From Abelmoschus esculentus (lineage: Eukaryota; Streptophyta; Magnoliopsida; Malvales; Malvaceae): a stretch of DNA of 64,000 nucleotides. Positions 34,883 through 46,469 of this stretch are shown in pieces; the stretch's first letter is position 1, and each line of letters starts with the position of its first letter. The notes under the pieces were generated by a model that did no database searches, had not been told where the DNA came from, and worked only from the letters and a program-made list of their open reading frames with translations. Position numbers and translations under genes: made by a program. The stretch is from positions 5,776,001 through 5,840,000 of the forward strand of contig JAUCBN010000062.1 of the NCBI GenBank assembly GCA_035048815.1, written 5' to 3'.

Positions 34883-37653
34883 ATGCTCATAGGTCATCGC
34901 ATAGGAAATATCTATACGGTGCATTTAGATGACATAAACCTTTCTCATGCATGTTTAATGGCTAGTGATAAAAATGATGCATGGTTATGGCATAGGAAAC
35001 TAGGACATGCTAGAATAAGTGTTTTAGAGAAATTAGTTTCTCAAAATCTAGTTAGAGGTTTAACCAAGCTTAAATTCTCCTTAGATAAAATATGTGATGC
35101 ATGTGCTAAGGGTAAACAAAAACGAGTTTCTTTTAAATCCATTAATGATGTTTTAACTAGTAGAGTATTATAATTGATTCATATGGATCTTTTTGGACCG
35201 ATTAGGACTAGTAGCTTGGGTGGAAAATCATATGCATTTGTTATTGTTGATGATTACTCTAGATATACTTGGGCTCTATTTTTAAGTACTAAAGATGAAG
35301 CCTTAGAAAAGTTCATCACATTTTCAAATATTTCTCAAAATGATCTTGATCAAAAAATTCTCATATTAAAAGTGATCATGGAACCGAATTTCAAAATTTA
35401 GGTTTTGAGAATTTTTGTAATGAAAATGGGATTAGCCACAATTTTTCGGCTTCTCGCACTCCTCAAAAAAATGGGGTAGTTGAGAGGAAAAATAAAACTT
35501 TAGAAGAAATGGCTAGGACAATGCTTTGCAAAAACAATTTACCTAATTATTTTTGGGCGGAAGCCACAAACACTTCTTGTTATATTATAAATCGTGTAAT
35601 GATTAGGCCAATTTAAAAAAAAAACTCCTTATGAGATTTTAAAATCCAAAAAGCCTAACAATAGCTATTTTCACCCTTTTGGGTGCAAGTTTTTTGTTTT
35701 AAACAATGGAAAAGATAATTTAGGTAAAGTTGATGTAAAAAGTGATAAAGTAATTTTCTTGGATATTCTCAACATTCAAAGGCTTATAGAGTTTTTAACA
35801 AAAGAAACTTAGTTGTAGAAGAGTCTATACATACAGTTTTCGATGATAATCTCTTTCCTAGGAAGGATTTTTGTGATGATGATGTAGGAATCATTGAAAC
35901 CATTGGTGAGGGACAAGCATCAAAGGTGGATGTGGTTCTAACCAATGAGGAAACACAAGATCATCCGATAGAAGCTTTAGGATATGTAAAGCTTGAAGAA
36001 ATGGAAGTGAGATACCCAAGAGAGTTCAACTATGTCAAGAGTGGCGAAATCTTGGGTGATCCATCCAAGGGGGTAACTACTCGTTCTTCTCTTAGATTAA
36101 TGAATCATGTTGCATTTATCTCATGCATAGAGCCTAAAAATATCAATGAAGCTTTAGATGATGATTTTTGGGTATTGGCTATGCAAGAAGAGTTAAATCA
36201 ATTTGAGAGAAGTAATGTATGAACATTAGTTGATAGGCCTCGTAATAAATCTACTATAGAAACTAAATGGGTCTTTAGAAACAAACTAGATGAGAGTGGT
36301 AACATTGTGAGAAATAAAGCTAGATTAGTTGCTCAAGGTTACACTCAAGAAGAGGGAATAGATTTCGATGAAATTATGCACCCATAGCTAGAATGTAAGC
36401 TATTAGGATGTTACTTGTATTTGCATGTTATCATGATTTCAAGCTTTTTCAAATGGATGTCAAAATCGCTTTTCTAAATGGATTTATAAACGAAGAAGTG
36501 TATGTTGAAAAACCACCGGGTTTTGAAGATCCAAAATTTCCAAACCATGTTTTTAAATTAACTAAAGCTTTATATGGTTTGAAACAAGCTCCTAAAGCTT
36601 GGTATGAAAGGCTTCAAAATATTTTAATTGAAAAAAGCTTTGAAAAGGGAAAGATGGACGCTATACTTTTTATAAAAATGTTTAAAAATAACATCTTAGT
36701 AGTTCAAATTTATGTGGATGATATTATTTTTGGTTTTACTAATGAATGTTATTGTCAAGAATTTTCTAAGTTAATGCAAAGTGAATTCGAGATGAGCATG
36801 ATGGGGGAGATCTCATTCTTTTTGGGACTCTAAATCAAGCAAAGGAAAGATGACACCTTCATCAATCAAGCAAAGTATATCAAGGATATGCTCAAAAAGT
36901 TTGGCTTGGAAAATATGAAGCCTCAATCCACTCCTATGAGCTCATCAACTAAGCTTGACAAGGATGAAGGAGGTAAGTGTGTTGATTCTAAATTTTATAG
37001 ATCCATGATAGGTTCTTTGCTTTACCTTACTGCAAGTAGACCAGATATTATGTTTAGTGTTTGTTTGTGTGCTAGGTTTCAAGCTAGTCCTAGAGAATCA
37101 CACTTAGTAACCATTAAGATAATTTTTAGGTACCTTAGAGATACACTTTGTTTAGGTCTTTGGTATCCTAAAGACTCTTCCTTTAACCTTCATGCTTATT
37201 CGGATGTGGATTATGGGGGGTAAGATAGATAGAAAAAGTACATCTGGAACATACCAATTCTTAGATAGTATGCTCATATCTTGGTTCTCTAAGAAACAAA
37301 ATAGTGTAGCTTTATCTACCATCGAAGCAGAGTATATTTCCTTAGGGAGTTTTTATGCTCAAGTTCTTTGGATGAAACAAAAACTCTTAGATTATGACAT
37401 TAGATTTAATATTATACCTCTAAAATGTGATAACATTAGTGATATATGTCTTACTGAGAACCTCATTCAACATTCTAGAACTAAACACATAGAAATAAGA
37501 CATCACTTCATTAAAGATCATGTGTCTAAAAATGATATTGTTCTAGAATTTGTTGACACCTTAAACCAATTAGCGGACAATTTTACTAAGCCTATAGATA
37601 AAGATCGTTTTTGGACCCTTAGGAGAGAGTTAGGCCTAACTAGCTTAACTTGA
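34883..37653 (+). pseudogene. Sirevirus-like integrase, RT and RNase H, broken
   Basis: GAG-pre-integrase and zinc region (WLWHRKLGHA, CDACAKGKQ) lie at 34980-35118. The integrase core starts at about 35174 (HMDLFGPIRT, VDDYSRYTW) and breaks up by frameshifts after 35400. RT begins near 36225, with MDVKIAFLNG (36453), YGLKQAPKAWYERL and an intact catalytic IYVDDIIFG (about 36710). RNase H is split by a shift near 37215 and ends with the conserved tail KHIEIRHHFI and DNFTKP before a stop at 37653. TAA at 35171 is among several in-frame stops. Confidence 0.88.
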
Positions 37654-37859
37654 CCTTTTAAGTGTTATTTTTGTGCAAAATATGCTTGAATCTTGATTGC
37701 AATAATGCCTATGTTATTTTGCATCTTGTTGCTTCTATGCATGTTGCTAAGGGGAAGTGTGAACTTGTTTATACACTTTAATCATGTCATAACATAATAT
37801 GCATGCTTCTAGGGACTTTAGAAACTCATTTCTAGTTCTTTAGAAGCCTAAAATGCAAA

Positions 37860-38070
37860 GCCTAGCTAAGGGGTATCGAAATACCTTCTATCGGTTTTGA
37901 TACATGTTCTTCATGATCGCCTTAAACCTTTTTTGGGTAAGCTTGGTATCGAAACGCCCAAAATGCGTTTTGATACAGCTGGTTTCGGTATAGGTTGGAA
38001 GCGGTTTCAAAATACCCTGTTTCGAAACGCCTATAAGGGCGTATCGAAACATGCGGTGGCAAATTAAGTT
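37860..38070. repeat. Palindrome-rich segment between pol and env-position ORF
   Basis: GGTATCGAAA and TTTTGATAC/TTTCGAAAC words alternate in both orientations at least eight times in 200 bp. The same words cluster in the LTRs of this element. Confidence 0.7.
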
Positions 38071-38584
38071 TTAAATGCCTAAAATCACTTTTCAACCTAA
38101 ATTAAAACTTTAAAACTTCCTTCTCATAACCCTAGCCGAAATCCTTTTATAAAACCCCTCTAATCATCAAATTTTCACCACAAATCACACAATTTTCTTG
38201 AGGGTTTTTCTTCAACACATCAAGGCTAAGGAAATATCAAAGTTTGGTGCTTCAAAACCATCAATTCATCCTAATCCATATTCAAGGTAATTTTCGAAAA
38301 GCCTTAATTTCATTGATTTTTATGGTGTTAAAATTAAGATTTTGAACATATTTTGAATGATTATTGTATGGGTTTTCAAAATCCTACAAAAACTTTTTCA
38401 AAATCAAAATTTTTTCATTCGAATATAAATTATTTTCATCGTATTTATTTTAATTGTTTTTTTTCAAAATTTTCAATTTTTCAAAACCCTTGAATTATTG
38501 ATTAATATGATTTAATGCGGTTTAGAGAGCATATATGTTTTTAAGTGCCTAAAACTAATCCTTAATCGTTTTAATCCTTAGATT

Positions 38585-39721
38585 ATGGCACCGAAAAAGC
38601 GCCAACGTACTGAAGGAGGTAGTTCTTCATCCGTTGCCTGTGGTTCCCATACCGACCTTCAAGTGTTCTACGAACGTTGTTTGGACCACCACAACAAAAT
38701 TGATAGCTTCCAATAATTTCGCAACCACAAGCTTAAGAAGGAGCGTTGCGTAGATGTGAACTTCATGAACTCGATCAAATTCTAATTTTGCTATCTTCAT
38801 CTTCTACAAGATTGGAAGTTCATGAACTGTCTTTCATCTACCAGCAAGTTTTATCCTACTCTTGTGCTTATCTTTTATGTTAATGCTACATGCATTCTCT
38901 TTAAGGATAAAACCAAGATGATTGCCATCGAGTCCTACCTCATAGGACAAACCTTTCGGATAGATGTTGATACTTTTGTCGATGTCTTTGGTCTTGAGGA
39001 TGAGGGCATTGATGATCAGAACTCGCTTGACACATTCATTGGTTCCGTCATGAATCTAGACATCCATGATAGGTTTTTGCATCTTATCATCTCTTGGTGG
39101 ATTCGTCCATCAAATGGTAAGTACTCTTCGATTCGTCAAGTTGACGGCTTTTGGATAAATTATTTTCGTCAAGCTCAACGGCCAAACTTTCCTCAAATCA
39201 TATTTGTCGATCTTGTGTCTCAAATCAATAATCGTGCTACTCCTCTTGTTAAATCGTTCTCACATGCTTGTTTCCTTAGCTCCATATTTGTGCAATTGGG
39301 AATCGATTGCTCCTATGACATCGTGGAATCCGTCAAAGAACCAATCAGAGAAACTTCTCTTAATCACTCCCACTTTCAATATGTTGGTGGCGAATGGGTT
39401 CGAGGTGCTCCTCCTCCTCCTCCCGTTGATCTGGAGCCGATTCAACAAGTAGCCCCTAATGCCGAGATAATGGCTCTTCTCATATCTAGGTTTGACCGCT
39501 TTGATGCTCGTTTTAATTCTTTAACCACTCACTTCGACTCTTGTTTTGATGCTATGGATACGAGGTTGATGAGTTTGAAGAATCAAAACCTTTCCATGCG
39601 TCTCTCTCTTGAAGCTCTTCGGGGTCAATGGCGTTTCCACAACCCTCCTTCCAACGATGATAATGATGGCGGTGACGACAAGGAAGATGGTGAGGATGGT
39701 GGCAGTGATGGCGACGAGTGA
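38585..39721 (+). pseudogene. Sirevirus env-position ORF with two premature stops
   Basis: An ATG at 38585 opens a frame starting MAPKKRQR that runs to 39721 in one phase but is broken by TAA at 38714 and TAA at 38783. The longest open part is 38822-39721. It has an alpha-helical core typical of proteins labelled putative plant transposon protein or env-like in Sireviruses, a proline run (APPPPPVDLEP), a region rich in Phe/Asp/Leu that may form coiled coil, and a very acidic Asp/Gly/Glu C-terminus. No clear signal peptide or strong transmembrane helix is visible, so a true envelope role is not supported here. Confidence 0.75.
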
Positions 39722-39961
39722 TCTTAGTCTATCTTTGTTTTGCTATGGCTTATTAAGACTAGTTATGTTTTTCTTAGGATTAAGTTGCATTTTCATTACA
39801 TATTAAGACTTATGCACCTATGTTATTTCTTTCGTTATGCTTTGACATTTATGTTGGATTACAATTTCAATTTATGCTATGGCATGTTTGAATTTAAAAT
39901 TGCTTGCTTGGTATTCCGTTTAATGCTATTGTACCTTGTCTTACATTGATTTTGATCTAAC

Positions 39962-40080
39962 AAAAAGGGGAGAAGATAAAGTAACAAATTTTAAAACTAT
40001 GCAAAAATTAAGGGGGAGATTTCAAGATTTTTTCAAACTTAAAAATTTATGTTGGTTTTGTTATATCAAAAAGGGGAGAT
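39962..40080 (+). other. Repeated polypurine tracts before the 3' LTR
   Basis: AAAAAGGGGAGAAGATAAAG (39962), TTAAGGGGGAGAT (about 40008) and AAAAAGGGGAGAT (about 40068) lie within 120 bp. The last abuts the 3' LTR. Several polypurine tracts are a described Sirevirus trait. Confidence 0.75.
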
Positions 40081-41238
40081 TGTAAAACTAAAATTGATTT
40101 TGATATAACAAATATTTTTAAGGATTATTTTGAATTAAATGTTTAAGTCCTTAACTCAAAAATAATATTTCAAGTCAAACCAAGAACATAAAAATATTTT
40201 CTAAGTGTTTTTCAGAACAAGTGTTTCGATACCACTTCAACTGGTATCGATACCTGCCTTTATTTTTCGAAGAATGTTCTTGAGTTCTTACACCCGTTTC
40301 GAACCACGTTTCGATACCCAAACTAAACTGCCAAGAAGTGTTTCGAACCATGTATCGAAATTATGCTGTAATTTTTAAATATTTTTAAATGATGATTAGG
40401 CGTTTCGATACCAATATCGATACCCTCAAAAATTCCAACGGCTCTTTTAAAGACTTAAATATTTTGAACATTGGTGTTAGTTGAGCTTTAAATGGTAGTT
40501 GATCCGTTTCGATACCGGTTTCGATACCGATGCTCATAGTCTACTTCCAGTATCGAAACCCGTTTCGATACACCCCTTAATAAATGCACAACGTCTCTTT
40601 CTATTTGTGTGCTGTTTCGAAACAGGTAGCTCGTGTTTCGAAAACACTTGTTGCAGAGGTGCATTTATAGTGGAAAGATGAAGCTCCAACGTCTCAAATT
40701 ATAATTCCAACAACCCCAACGGCTAGAAATCAATGAATAGGTATAAAATGAAGCATTTCAAGCAACATTAACAACTATTGAACCTCAAGCAAACATCCAA
40801 GCATTCCAATCTAACTCCAAACACTTCATTGTAAATCCTTGACTCCCAAACTCTTGTATTTCATTTTGTTTCTTTGTAATTGAGTTTGGGGAGAGTGAAT
40901 ATGTAATTGGGGAATATTATTCTTGTGAGAGAAACTTATTTGCCTATCTATCAACTTTTGTAATCTCTTGTGAGGTCTAAGTCAATTTTAGGTAGAAAAT
41001 TGACTTGTTGTAAAGGTTAGCCCTTGAACCTTAGAAAAGGGTTGAATTCATCTAATGAATTGGTTTGAAAATCCTTAGTGGGAGCTAAGGTAGTTGATGT
41101 AGAACTTGTTTTGAAGCTTGAATCACTATAAATCTTGTGTCATCATTTTTCTTCATTTTTACCGAAAATCTTCTAACAAATTTTTTTAAATAACTAATTC
41201 CACCCCCTTTTGACCAAAATCATTATGTGATCAACTCA
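40081..41238 (+). repeat. 3' LTR of Sirevirus-like element
   Basis: It begins TGTAAAACTAAAATTG and ends CAACTCA, and aligns throughout with 31646-32799. It contains the same TTTCGATACC palindrome cluster at 40225-40575. Confidence 0.88.
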
Positions 41239-42050
41239 AAAAAATAATTCTATTTTTGTAATGAACATTTCGGCCATCACCGCCTGTTACTAACCATCAT
41301 TCACCATAAAATATTCAAATTTTCTCTCTTTGTTCTCTTGGATTGGTTTTTCACAAAATTAATTTAAAATCGACTAAAATCTTTTTAAAGGTTTTATGTA
41401 CTTTGATCTCTTCCGACTATTATCCAATAACAAAAACTTTAAAATATATTATTTGTCTTCTCAAAAAATGATTTTTATCATTTAGATATTCAAACAAATT
41501 CCTAGAACCCCTCAAAGGCCCCATGATAATTTTTTATTTAATTTTATTAATTTTGAGTATATTTGTAGAAAACCAATTAAAGGAAAAGAAAGAACAACGA
41601 TATAGGAATATTTTGATATGGATCTTATCGCGATGATCAATAATGATCGATAATTGACTATATTGATAATTGGAATCTTTATTAATAAAATAGTATCGCT
41701 TTAAAGTATAGTGATAAAATCGATATACTCTTAAATTTTAGTACCTAAAATAATATCGTTTTGAACATCAATAACCATATTAAAACACTGTTATTTTAGT
41801 CATATTATAACATCGTTACTAAATTAGCGGTTTAATTGTATAATTAAAGTCAAATTAAAATTTAATGTTATAAGTAGACAAATTGAAAAATAAATATCTT
41901 TCATTATATATCTTGGTAATTTAATTTAATGTTAACAGAGCTCTTGGTAATTTATATATTTTTCACTATATATTTTATATTTACATATTATTTTTTAAAA
42001 AATCAAATATATTTTACTTTTATAAATTTAAAAATAAATTTTTTCTTCCA
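41239..42050. other. AT-rich spacer upstream of SIP1 gene
   Basis: No gene is recognised. The stretch is A/T-rich intergenic sequence leading into the aquaporin promoter. Confidence 0.5.
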
Positions 42051-42059
42051 TGAAACCCC

Positions 42060-42067
42060 TATAAAAA
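42060..42067 (+). promoter_or_regulatory. TATA box of the SIP1 gene
   Basis: TATAAAAA in a CCCCTATAAAAATCA context, about 120 bp before the ATG. It is followed about 30 bp later by a T/C-rich tract that could mark the transcription start. Confidence 0.5.
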
Positions 42068-42187
42068 TCACATTTGACAGTGAGCTTTGGTATTTGATTT
42101 TTTTTTTTTCTCTCTTTCCTGAGAAAACAACAAAAATATAATAAAGGAGAAGGGGAAGGTTAACAGAGCTCAAAATCAGACGCCGCC

Positions 42188-42919
42188 ATGGGAGTGATCA
42201 AGGTAGCCATCGGAGACGCCTTGTTAACCTCCATGTGGGTATTTTCAATGCCTGTACTCAAGATCTTCACCGCCCAAATAGCCACCCTCCTCGGCGTTCA
42301 AACGCTGCCTCTGGCGTCTCTCTTCATCTCCACAGTCTTGGTCAGCATGCTGGTCATAACCTTCTCCTCCATCGGAGAAATCTTCGGCGGCGCCAGCTTC
42401 AACCCCGCCGCTTCTCTCACTTTCCACGCCGCGGGACTTGTCAAAAACGCATCCGTCCTCTCCATGGCAGTCCGCTTCCCTGCTCAAGCCGCCGGTGGAG
42501 TTGCCGGAGTCAAAGCGGCTCTAGAGTTCATCCCGATACAATACAGTCAGAACCTGACCGGACCTTCCCTGAAAGTGGATCTACACACTGGCGCCGTCGC
42601 TGAAGGAGTGTTCACATTCGTACGAAGCTTTGCTTTGTTGATGATAATATTCAAGGGTCCAAATAACAATCTGGTAAAGCAGTGGCTAATGTCGGTAACG
42701 ACGGCGATTCTGGTGATAACGGGATCCAAATTCACTGGAGCTCCGATGAATCCTGCGAGTGCTTTCGGGTGGGCGTATGTTAATAACCGTCATAATTCCT
42801 GGGAACTGTATTATGTTTATTGGATTGGTGCTTTACTTGGTGCTGCTATGGGCGCTTGGGTTTTCAGATTCCTGGTTTCTCCGCCATCTCCGCCACCCAT
42901 CAAGCAGAAAAAAGCTTGA
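42188..42919 (+). CDS. SIP1: Small basic intrinsic protein SIP1 (aquaporin family)
   Basis: This is a 243-residue MIP-family channel of the plant SIP1 group; members characterised in Arabidopsis sit in the ER membrane and can conduct water. The start codon context GCCGCCATGGGA is strong. Six hydrophobic segments are visible (about residues 8-24, 40-62, 84-104, 135-156, 166-182 and 206-230), with half-helix NPA motifs at residues 72-74 (FNPAASLTF) and 188-190 (MNPASAFGW). The first motif is a canonical NPA, whereas SIPs often have NPT, NPC or NPL there. The C-terminus SPPSPPPIKQKKA is short and basic, as the family name implies, and its lysines resemble an ER-retention signal. The length is normal for SIPs. 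The coding region is a single open exon with no lesion. The GC content is higher than in the surrounding DNA. Confidence 0.93.
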   Translation: MGVIKVAIGDALLTSMWVFSMPVLKIFTAQIATLLGVQTLPLASLFISTVLVSMLVITFSSIGEIFGGASFNPAASLTFHAAGLVKNASVLSMAVRFPAQAAGGVAGVKAALEFIPIQYSQNLTGPSLKVDLHTGAVAEGVFTFVRSFALLMIIFKGPNNNLVKQWLMSVTTAILVITGSKFTGAPMNPASAFGWAYVNNRHNSWELYYVYWIGALLGAAMGAWVFRFLVSPPSPPPIKQKKA

Positions 42920-43478
42920 GTTTTTAGGTATTTATTTCCAGTTTTCTTGGATTTTCTGTTGTTGAGAATTGGGATGATCTAATTCTGTGTATTTACTAAA
43001 CTAAATTTACTTAATTGGGAATATAGTTTAAAAATATTTATTACTCCATATTATTGTTGTTGACGTATTGTAGTCGTTGAATATTTAATAGGAAATAAAT
43101 CCCTTAAAAGACATGGACACAAGCACTTTGTCTCTTTTCGTCATCTGCAGATAGAGTAAGGGGAGTGGAGGGTTAGTTTTTAGCAAATACAATGATTTTA
43201 GAAGATAAATAATCATACAAAACAATATTAATAAATGTTTTATTAATAAATAAATAAATTTTATGTAAAAAAATGCACAGTTGGCGAATGATTTTTTAAA
43301 TCAATGATAGAGGATATAAATAATATATGTTTTAGAGTATACTCTCAATTATTGAATATTGACCTTTTAATCGTCCTGTTGTAAATACTAGTGCTCAAAC
43401 TCGTAACCTCTAAAAATAATAGTCGTTCATTTAACTATTAAGGTAAGATGGTTCATACTGCATATATATATAGAGAGA
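42920..43478. other. SIP1 3' flank and AT-rich spacer
   Basis: It contains the probable 3' UTR and downstream spacer of the SIP1 gene, ending in a short (TA)n(GA)n run at about 43461-43479. No other gene is seen. Confidence 0.5.
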
Positions 43479-44012
43479 GAGGGGTGGGCAATACCGGGTA
43501 TCCAACCAATTTGAATAGAATTGGTTCTGGTCCCAGTCTCGCTCCCAGTCATATCAGATCCTAAATTTTAAGAACCGGTCCCGTTACTGGTGGGAACCGA
43601 TTCCAATACTGGGTACCTGGTCAATTAGTTTATTCTTAAAAAAATTGAGTAATTGAAGAAAATATTTTTAACCACCAATAATAATATTAAATAATAAAAT
43701 TAGAACATTTTAGGCTTGAAAATTAAAGTTTTAAAAATAGTCATATCCATAAAATTCATATAATATTCATACAAAAAGAGAAAGTTTGATAAGAAAAATA
43801 AACAAAAGAAAATCAGTACCGGATATTTGGTATTGGTCCCGGTTCTATTAGGTACCCATCGGATACTGAGTCCAAAAAATCAAGATCTAGTCCCGGTTAT
43901 GACCGAGACCTAAATTTTGGATCCAGTCTCGGTCCACCGAAACTAATACTAGATAAAAAATCTATCGGGTCTGAGCCCTAGACTACGTAATCAGGTTTTT
44001 TTTCTACCCCTA
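43479..44012. mobile_element. hAT-like MITE remnant
   Basis: The left end GAGGGGTGGGCAATACCGGG and right end TTTTTTTCTACCCCTA have the AGGGGTGGGC-type inverted terminus of plant hAT MITEs. The interior is rich in GGTCCCGGTT and GGTACC words, as in that group. No 8-bp duplication could be fixed, because the left flank is a TA/GA microsatellite. Confidence 0.55.
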
Positions 44013-44154
44013 TATATATTTAGGCAGATATGTGTCCATATTAAACTTCTTCAAATTCAGATATTTAATTTTATTTTATTTTTAATTTTATAAATTAATC
44101 TTTAAATTTTATGTTTTATATATACTAATATACCCTATAATTTTAATTTTTTAT

Positions 44155-44357
44155 GATTTATATTCTTTATTTTAATTTTGAGTTATTCAAGTTATTCGAA
44201 TTTCTATTTTACAACTCGAACTTTATTTCAAATTTTTTCGAGTCGAGTCGAGTCTATAAAATTTTGAGTCAAATCAAAACGAATCGAGTATTTTCGCCTA
44301 GAATCGAATTGAGTTATTCAATTTTTTCGAATCGAGTCGAATTTTACTCGCCCCTAA
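44155..44357. repeat. Partial second copy of the 10801-11293 MITE
   Basis: From GAGTTATTCAAGTTATTCGA on, the order of words matches 11131-11293: TTTCTATTTTACAACTC, ACTTTATTT, CGAGTCGAG, GTATTTTCGCC, then TTTTACTCGCCCCTA at the end. The left half is not recognisable. Confidence 0.65.
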
Positions 44358-44577
44358 TTACACCCCTTTAAAAAATTTTGAATTCACCACATGATAGTAA
44401 GATTCAAACAAACACACAAAACAAGAAAAATAAAAAAAACTTTGTGTTTGTTATTACTATTCTGTGCCCATCCTTGCAACTTGCAAGCAGCTATGCACGA
44501 TGCAGGATTTATTCCTTTTTTAATTAAAGCATCCGCTATTCCATTCGCTGCACCATAGAGATTATAAAATATATGAA

Positions 44578-46139
44578 GGGTAAACTATATAAATACTTAT
44601 CAAAATTTTAAGTTAAATTCATTTTAGTTATCGAACTTTTATAATATTCGATAGAGTCTTCGAATTTTTAATTCGTATACGATAAGGTCACTCAATTTTT
44701 AATTTGCATTCGATACGGTCCCCACTGTTAAAAATTCCGTTAAAATTGATTCTTCCTTGATAAAAATGGGGAAATTACAATAATGATCTAAACTTGCTTA
44801 TTATTCCTATTTTGGTCACTAAATTTTTTTAAATTGATAATTGCACTTTTGAGTTGTTCATATTTTGGTCACTATCAAATGGTATGATTAAATAAATTGA
44901 AAAAAATTGATCAATCTTTAAAAAATTCGGGAAATAATTTTTATTTTCTTATTAAATTTACCATATTACCATATTTTAATAAAAAAATATTACTCGAATA
45001 TAAATATTTTAATTATTTAATTTAATTGATACTATATAAGATAAAGAATTGAATAATCTTAAATTAATAATTAATAAAATAATTTTTAAAGATTAATTGA
45101 TTATTTAATATTTTTATATTTTATATTTGAATATTTTTATTGAAAGATTTTTATTCAAATATTTAATATCTGAATATGTTTATTCAATTATTTAATATCT
45201 GAATACTTTTATTTGAATATTTAATATCTGAATATTTTTTTCGAATATTTAATATACGATTTTTTATATAAATATTTAATATTCGAAAAAAATATTTGGA
45301 TATTTAATATTTGAATATTAAATATTCTAATCAAAATATTCGGATATTAAATATTCGTATATTAAATATATAAATAAAAATATTCGGATATTAAATATTT
45401 GAATGTTATATTTTTTTTAATATCATAACTTACTTGTGAGAAACAATCGCACGCTAAATAAGAATTTAATGCAACATTAAATAAAATCAATGACATTGAC
45501 GGAAATTTGTTTAATTTTATAGATACACATTTATTCAACTTTTTTCAATCTTATCTATACTCATATTTATTTTATTTATAATTTGTAAATTTTATATAAT
45601 TAAAATTAAAAAACTTAGTCGTATCTTTTTTTATAAAAGAAAATATTATTATTATGTGTATTGTTAAAAAAAATTCTAAACCTAATTAAACATAGGCAGA
45701 TAATACACATTGTAATAAAAAATAAATCATATTAAAATATAAAATGTGATAATATGATAAATTTAATATGAAAATAAAAAAATACTAAATTTTTTAAAGA
45801 TTGGTCGAATTTTTCAATTTATATAATCATGCCATTTGATAGTGACCAAAATAAAAATAATTCAAGAGTGAAGTTATTAAATTAAAAAAATAGTGACTAA
45901 AATAGGAGTAAAAAACAAGTTGAGTGATTATTATTGTAATTTGCCCATTTTTTATCTAGGAAATATAAATTTTAACGAAATTTTTAACGATAGAGACCGT
46001 ATCGAATGCGAATTAAAGTTGAGTAGTCTTATCTAATGCGAACTAACAGTTCGGTGACCTTATCGAATATTATAAAAGTTCAGTGACCAAACAAAATATA
46101 TCTAACCTAAAACTTCGGTGACTATTTATGTATTTACCC
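44578..46139. mobile_element. Long-TIR (MULE-like) foldback element
   Basis: The termini GGGTAAACTATATAAATA and ATTTATGTATTTACCC are inverted. The inverted similarity extends about 350 bp inward on each side, including GAACTTTTATAATATTCGAT, CATTCGATACGGTC and TGGTCACTATCAAATGG. The flanks ATATATGAA (44569-44577) and ATATATAAA (46140-46148) match at 8 of 9, fitting the 9-bp duplication of Mutator-like elements. The core (45150-45410) holds tandem copies of a roughly 35-bp unit around TTTAATATCTGAATA that invert near 45330. There is no transposase. Confidence 0.75.
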
Positions 46140-46179
46140 ATATATAAAATATAGAATTTGACATATTTTTTTTACGATG

Positions 46180-46469
46180 AACGTTAAAAACTGTTAAATA
46201 TTAGTAAACCCTAATAAGTTAATTAATAAAGATTAATTTTTTTAAAAATAAATATTTATAATCTATTTAAAATAAAATTTCTATTAAATTATTTTCTATA
46301 TATATTATATTTAATATTTTAAATAATTGAATAAATATTAATCTAAATTAATTTAAAAAAATAAAAAATCTTAAACTCTAAACCCTAAAATATAAAATCT
46401 TAAAACCCTAAACTCAAAATTAAAAAACCTAAAAAAATATTAAATCATCAGTAAATCCAAAACCTAAAA
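46180..46469. mobile_element. Foldback copy 2, left part (split by gypsy insertion)
   Basis: It has the same arm sequence as the foldback at 10787-11796 (TTAATTAATAAAGATTAA, AATCTATTTAAAATAAAATTT, TTATTTTCTATATATATTATAT), then telomere-like CTAAACCCTAAAATATAAAA. It is cut at the gypsy target site TAAAA (46465-46469) and resumes at 62719. Confidence 0.65.

Larger units (their letters stand above)
31646..41238 (+). mobile_element. Sirevirus-like Ty1/copia retrotransposon with env-position ORF
   Basis: It has two LTRs of about 1.15 kb (31646-32799 and 40081-41238), a Met-type primer site (32805-32816, one mismatch), gag, protease, integrase, RT and RNase H. About 2.4 kb then separates pol from the 3' LTR and contains an extra ORF and repeated polypurine tracts. 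Flanks AAAAC and AAAAA match at 4 of 5. The extra ORF, palindrome clusters and multiple polypurine tracts are the described hallmarks of Sireviruses (SIRE/Maximus). Many stops and frameshifts make it non-autonomous. Confidence 0.9.

Noticed and set aside
38822..39721. A 299-codon frame that could be taken for a host gene
   Set aside because: It lies between pol and the 3' LTR of the Sirevirus-like element and is the tail of a longer frame from 38585 with two stops, so it belongs to the element.
42235..42603. A second frame of 122 codons within the aquaporin gene, and minus-strand frames over it
   Set aside because: These are GC-rich shadow frames of the SIP1 coding sequence with no family resemblance.
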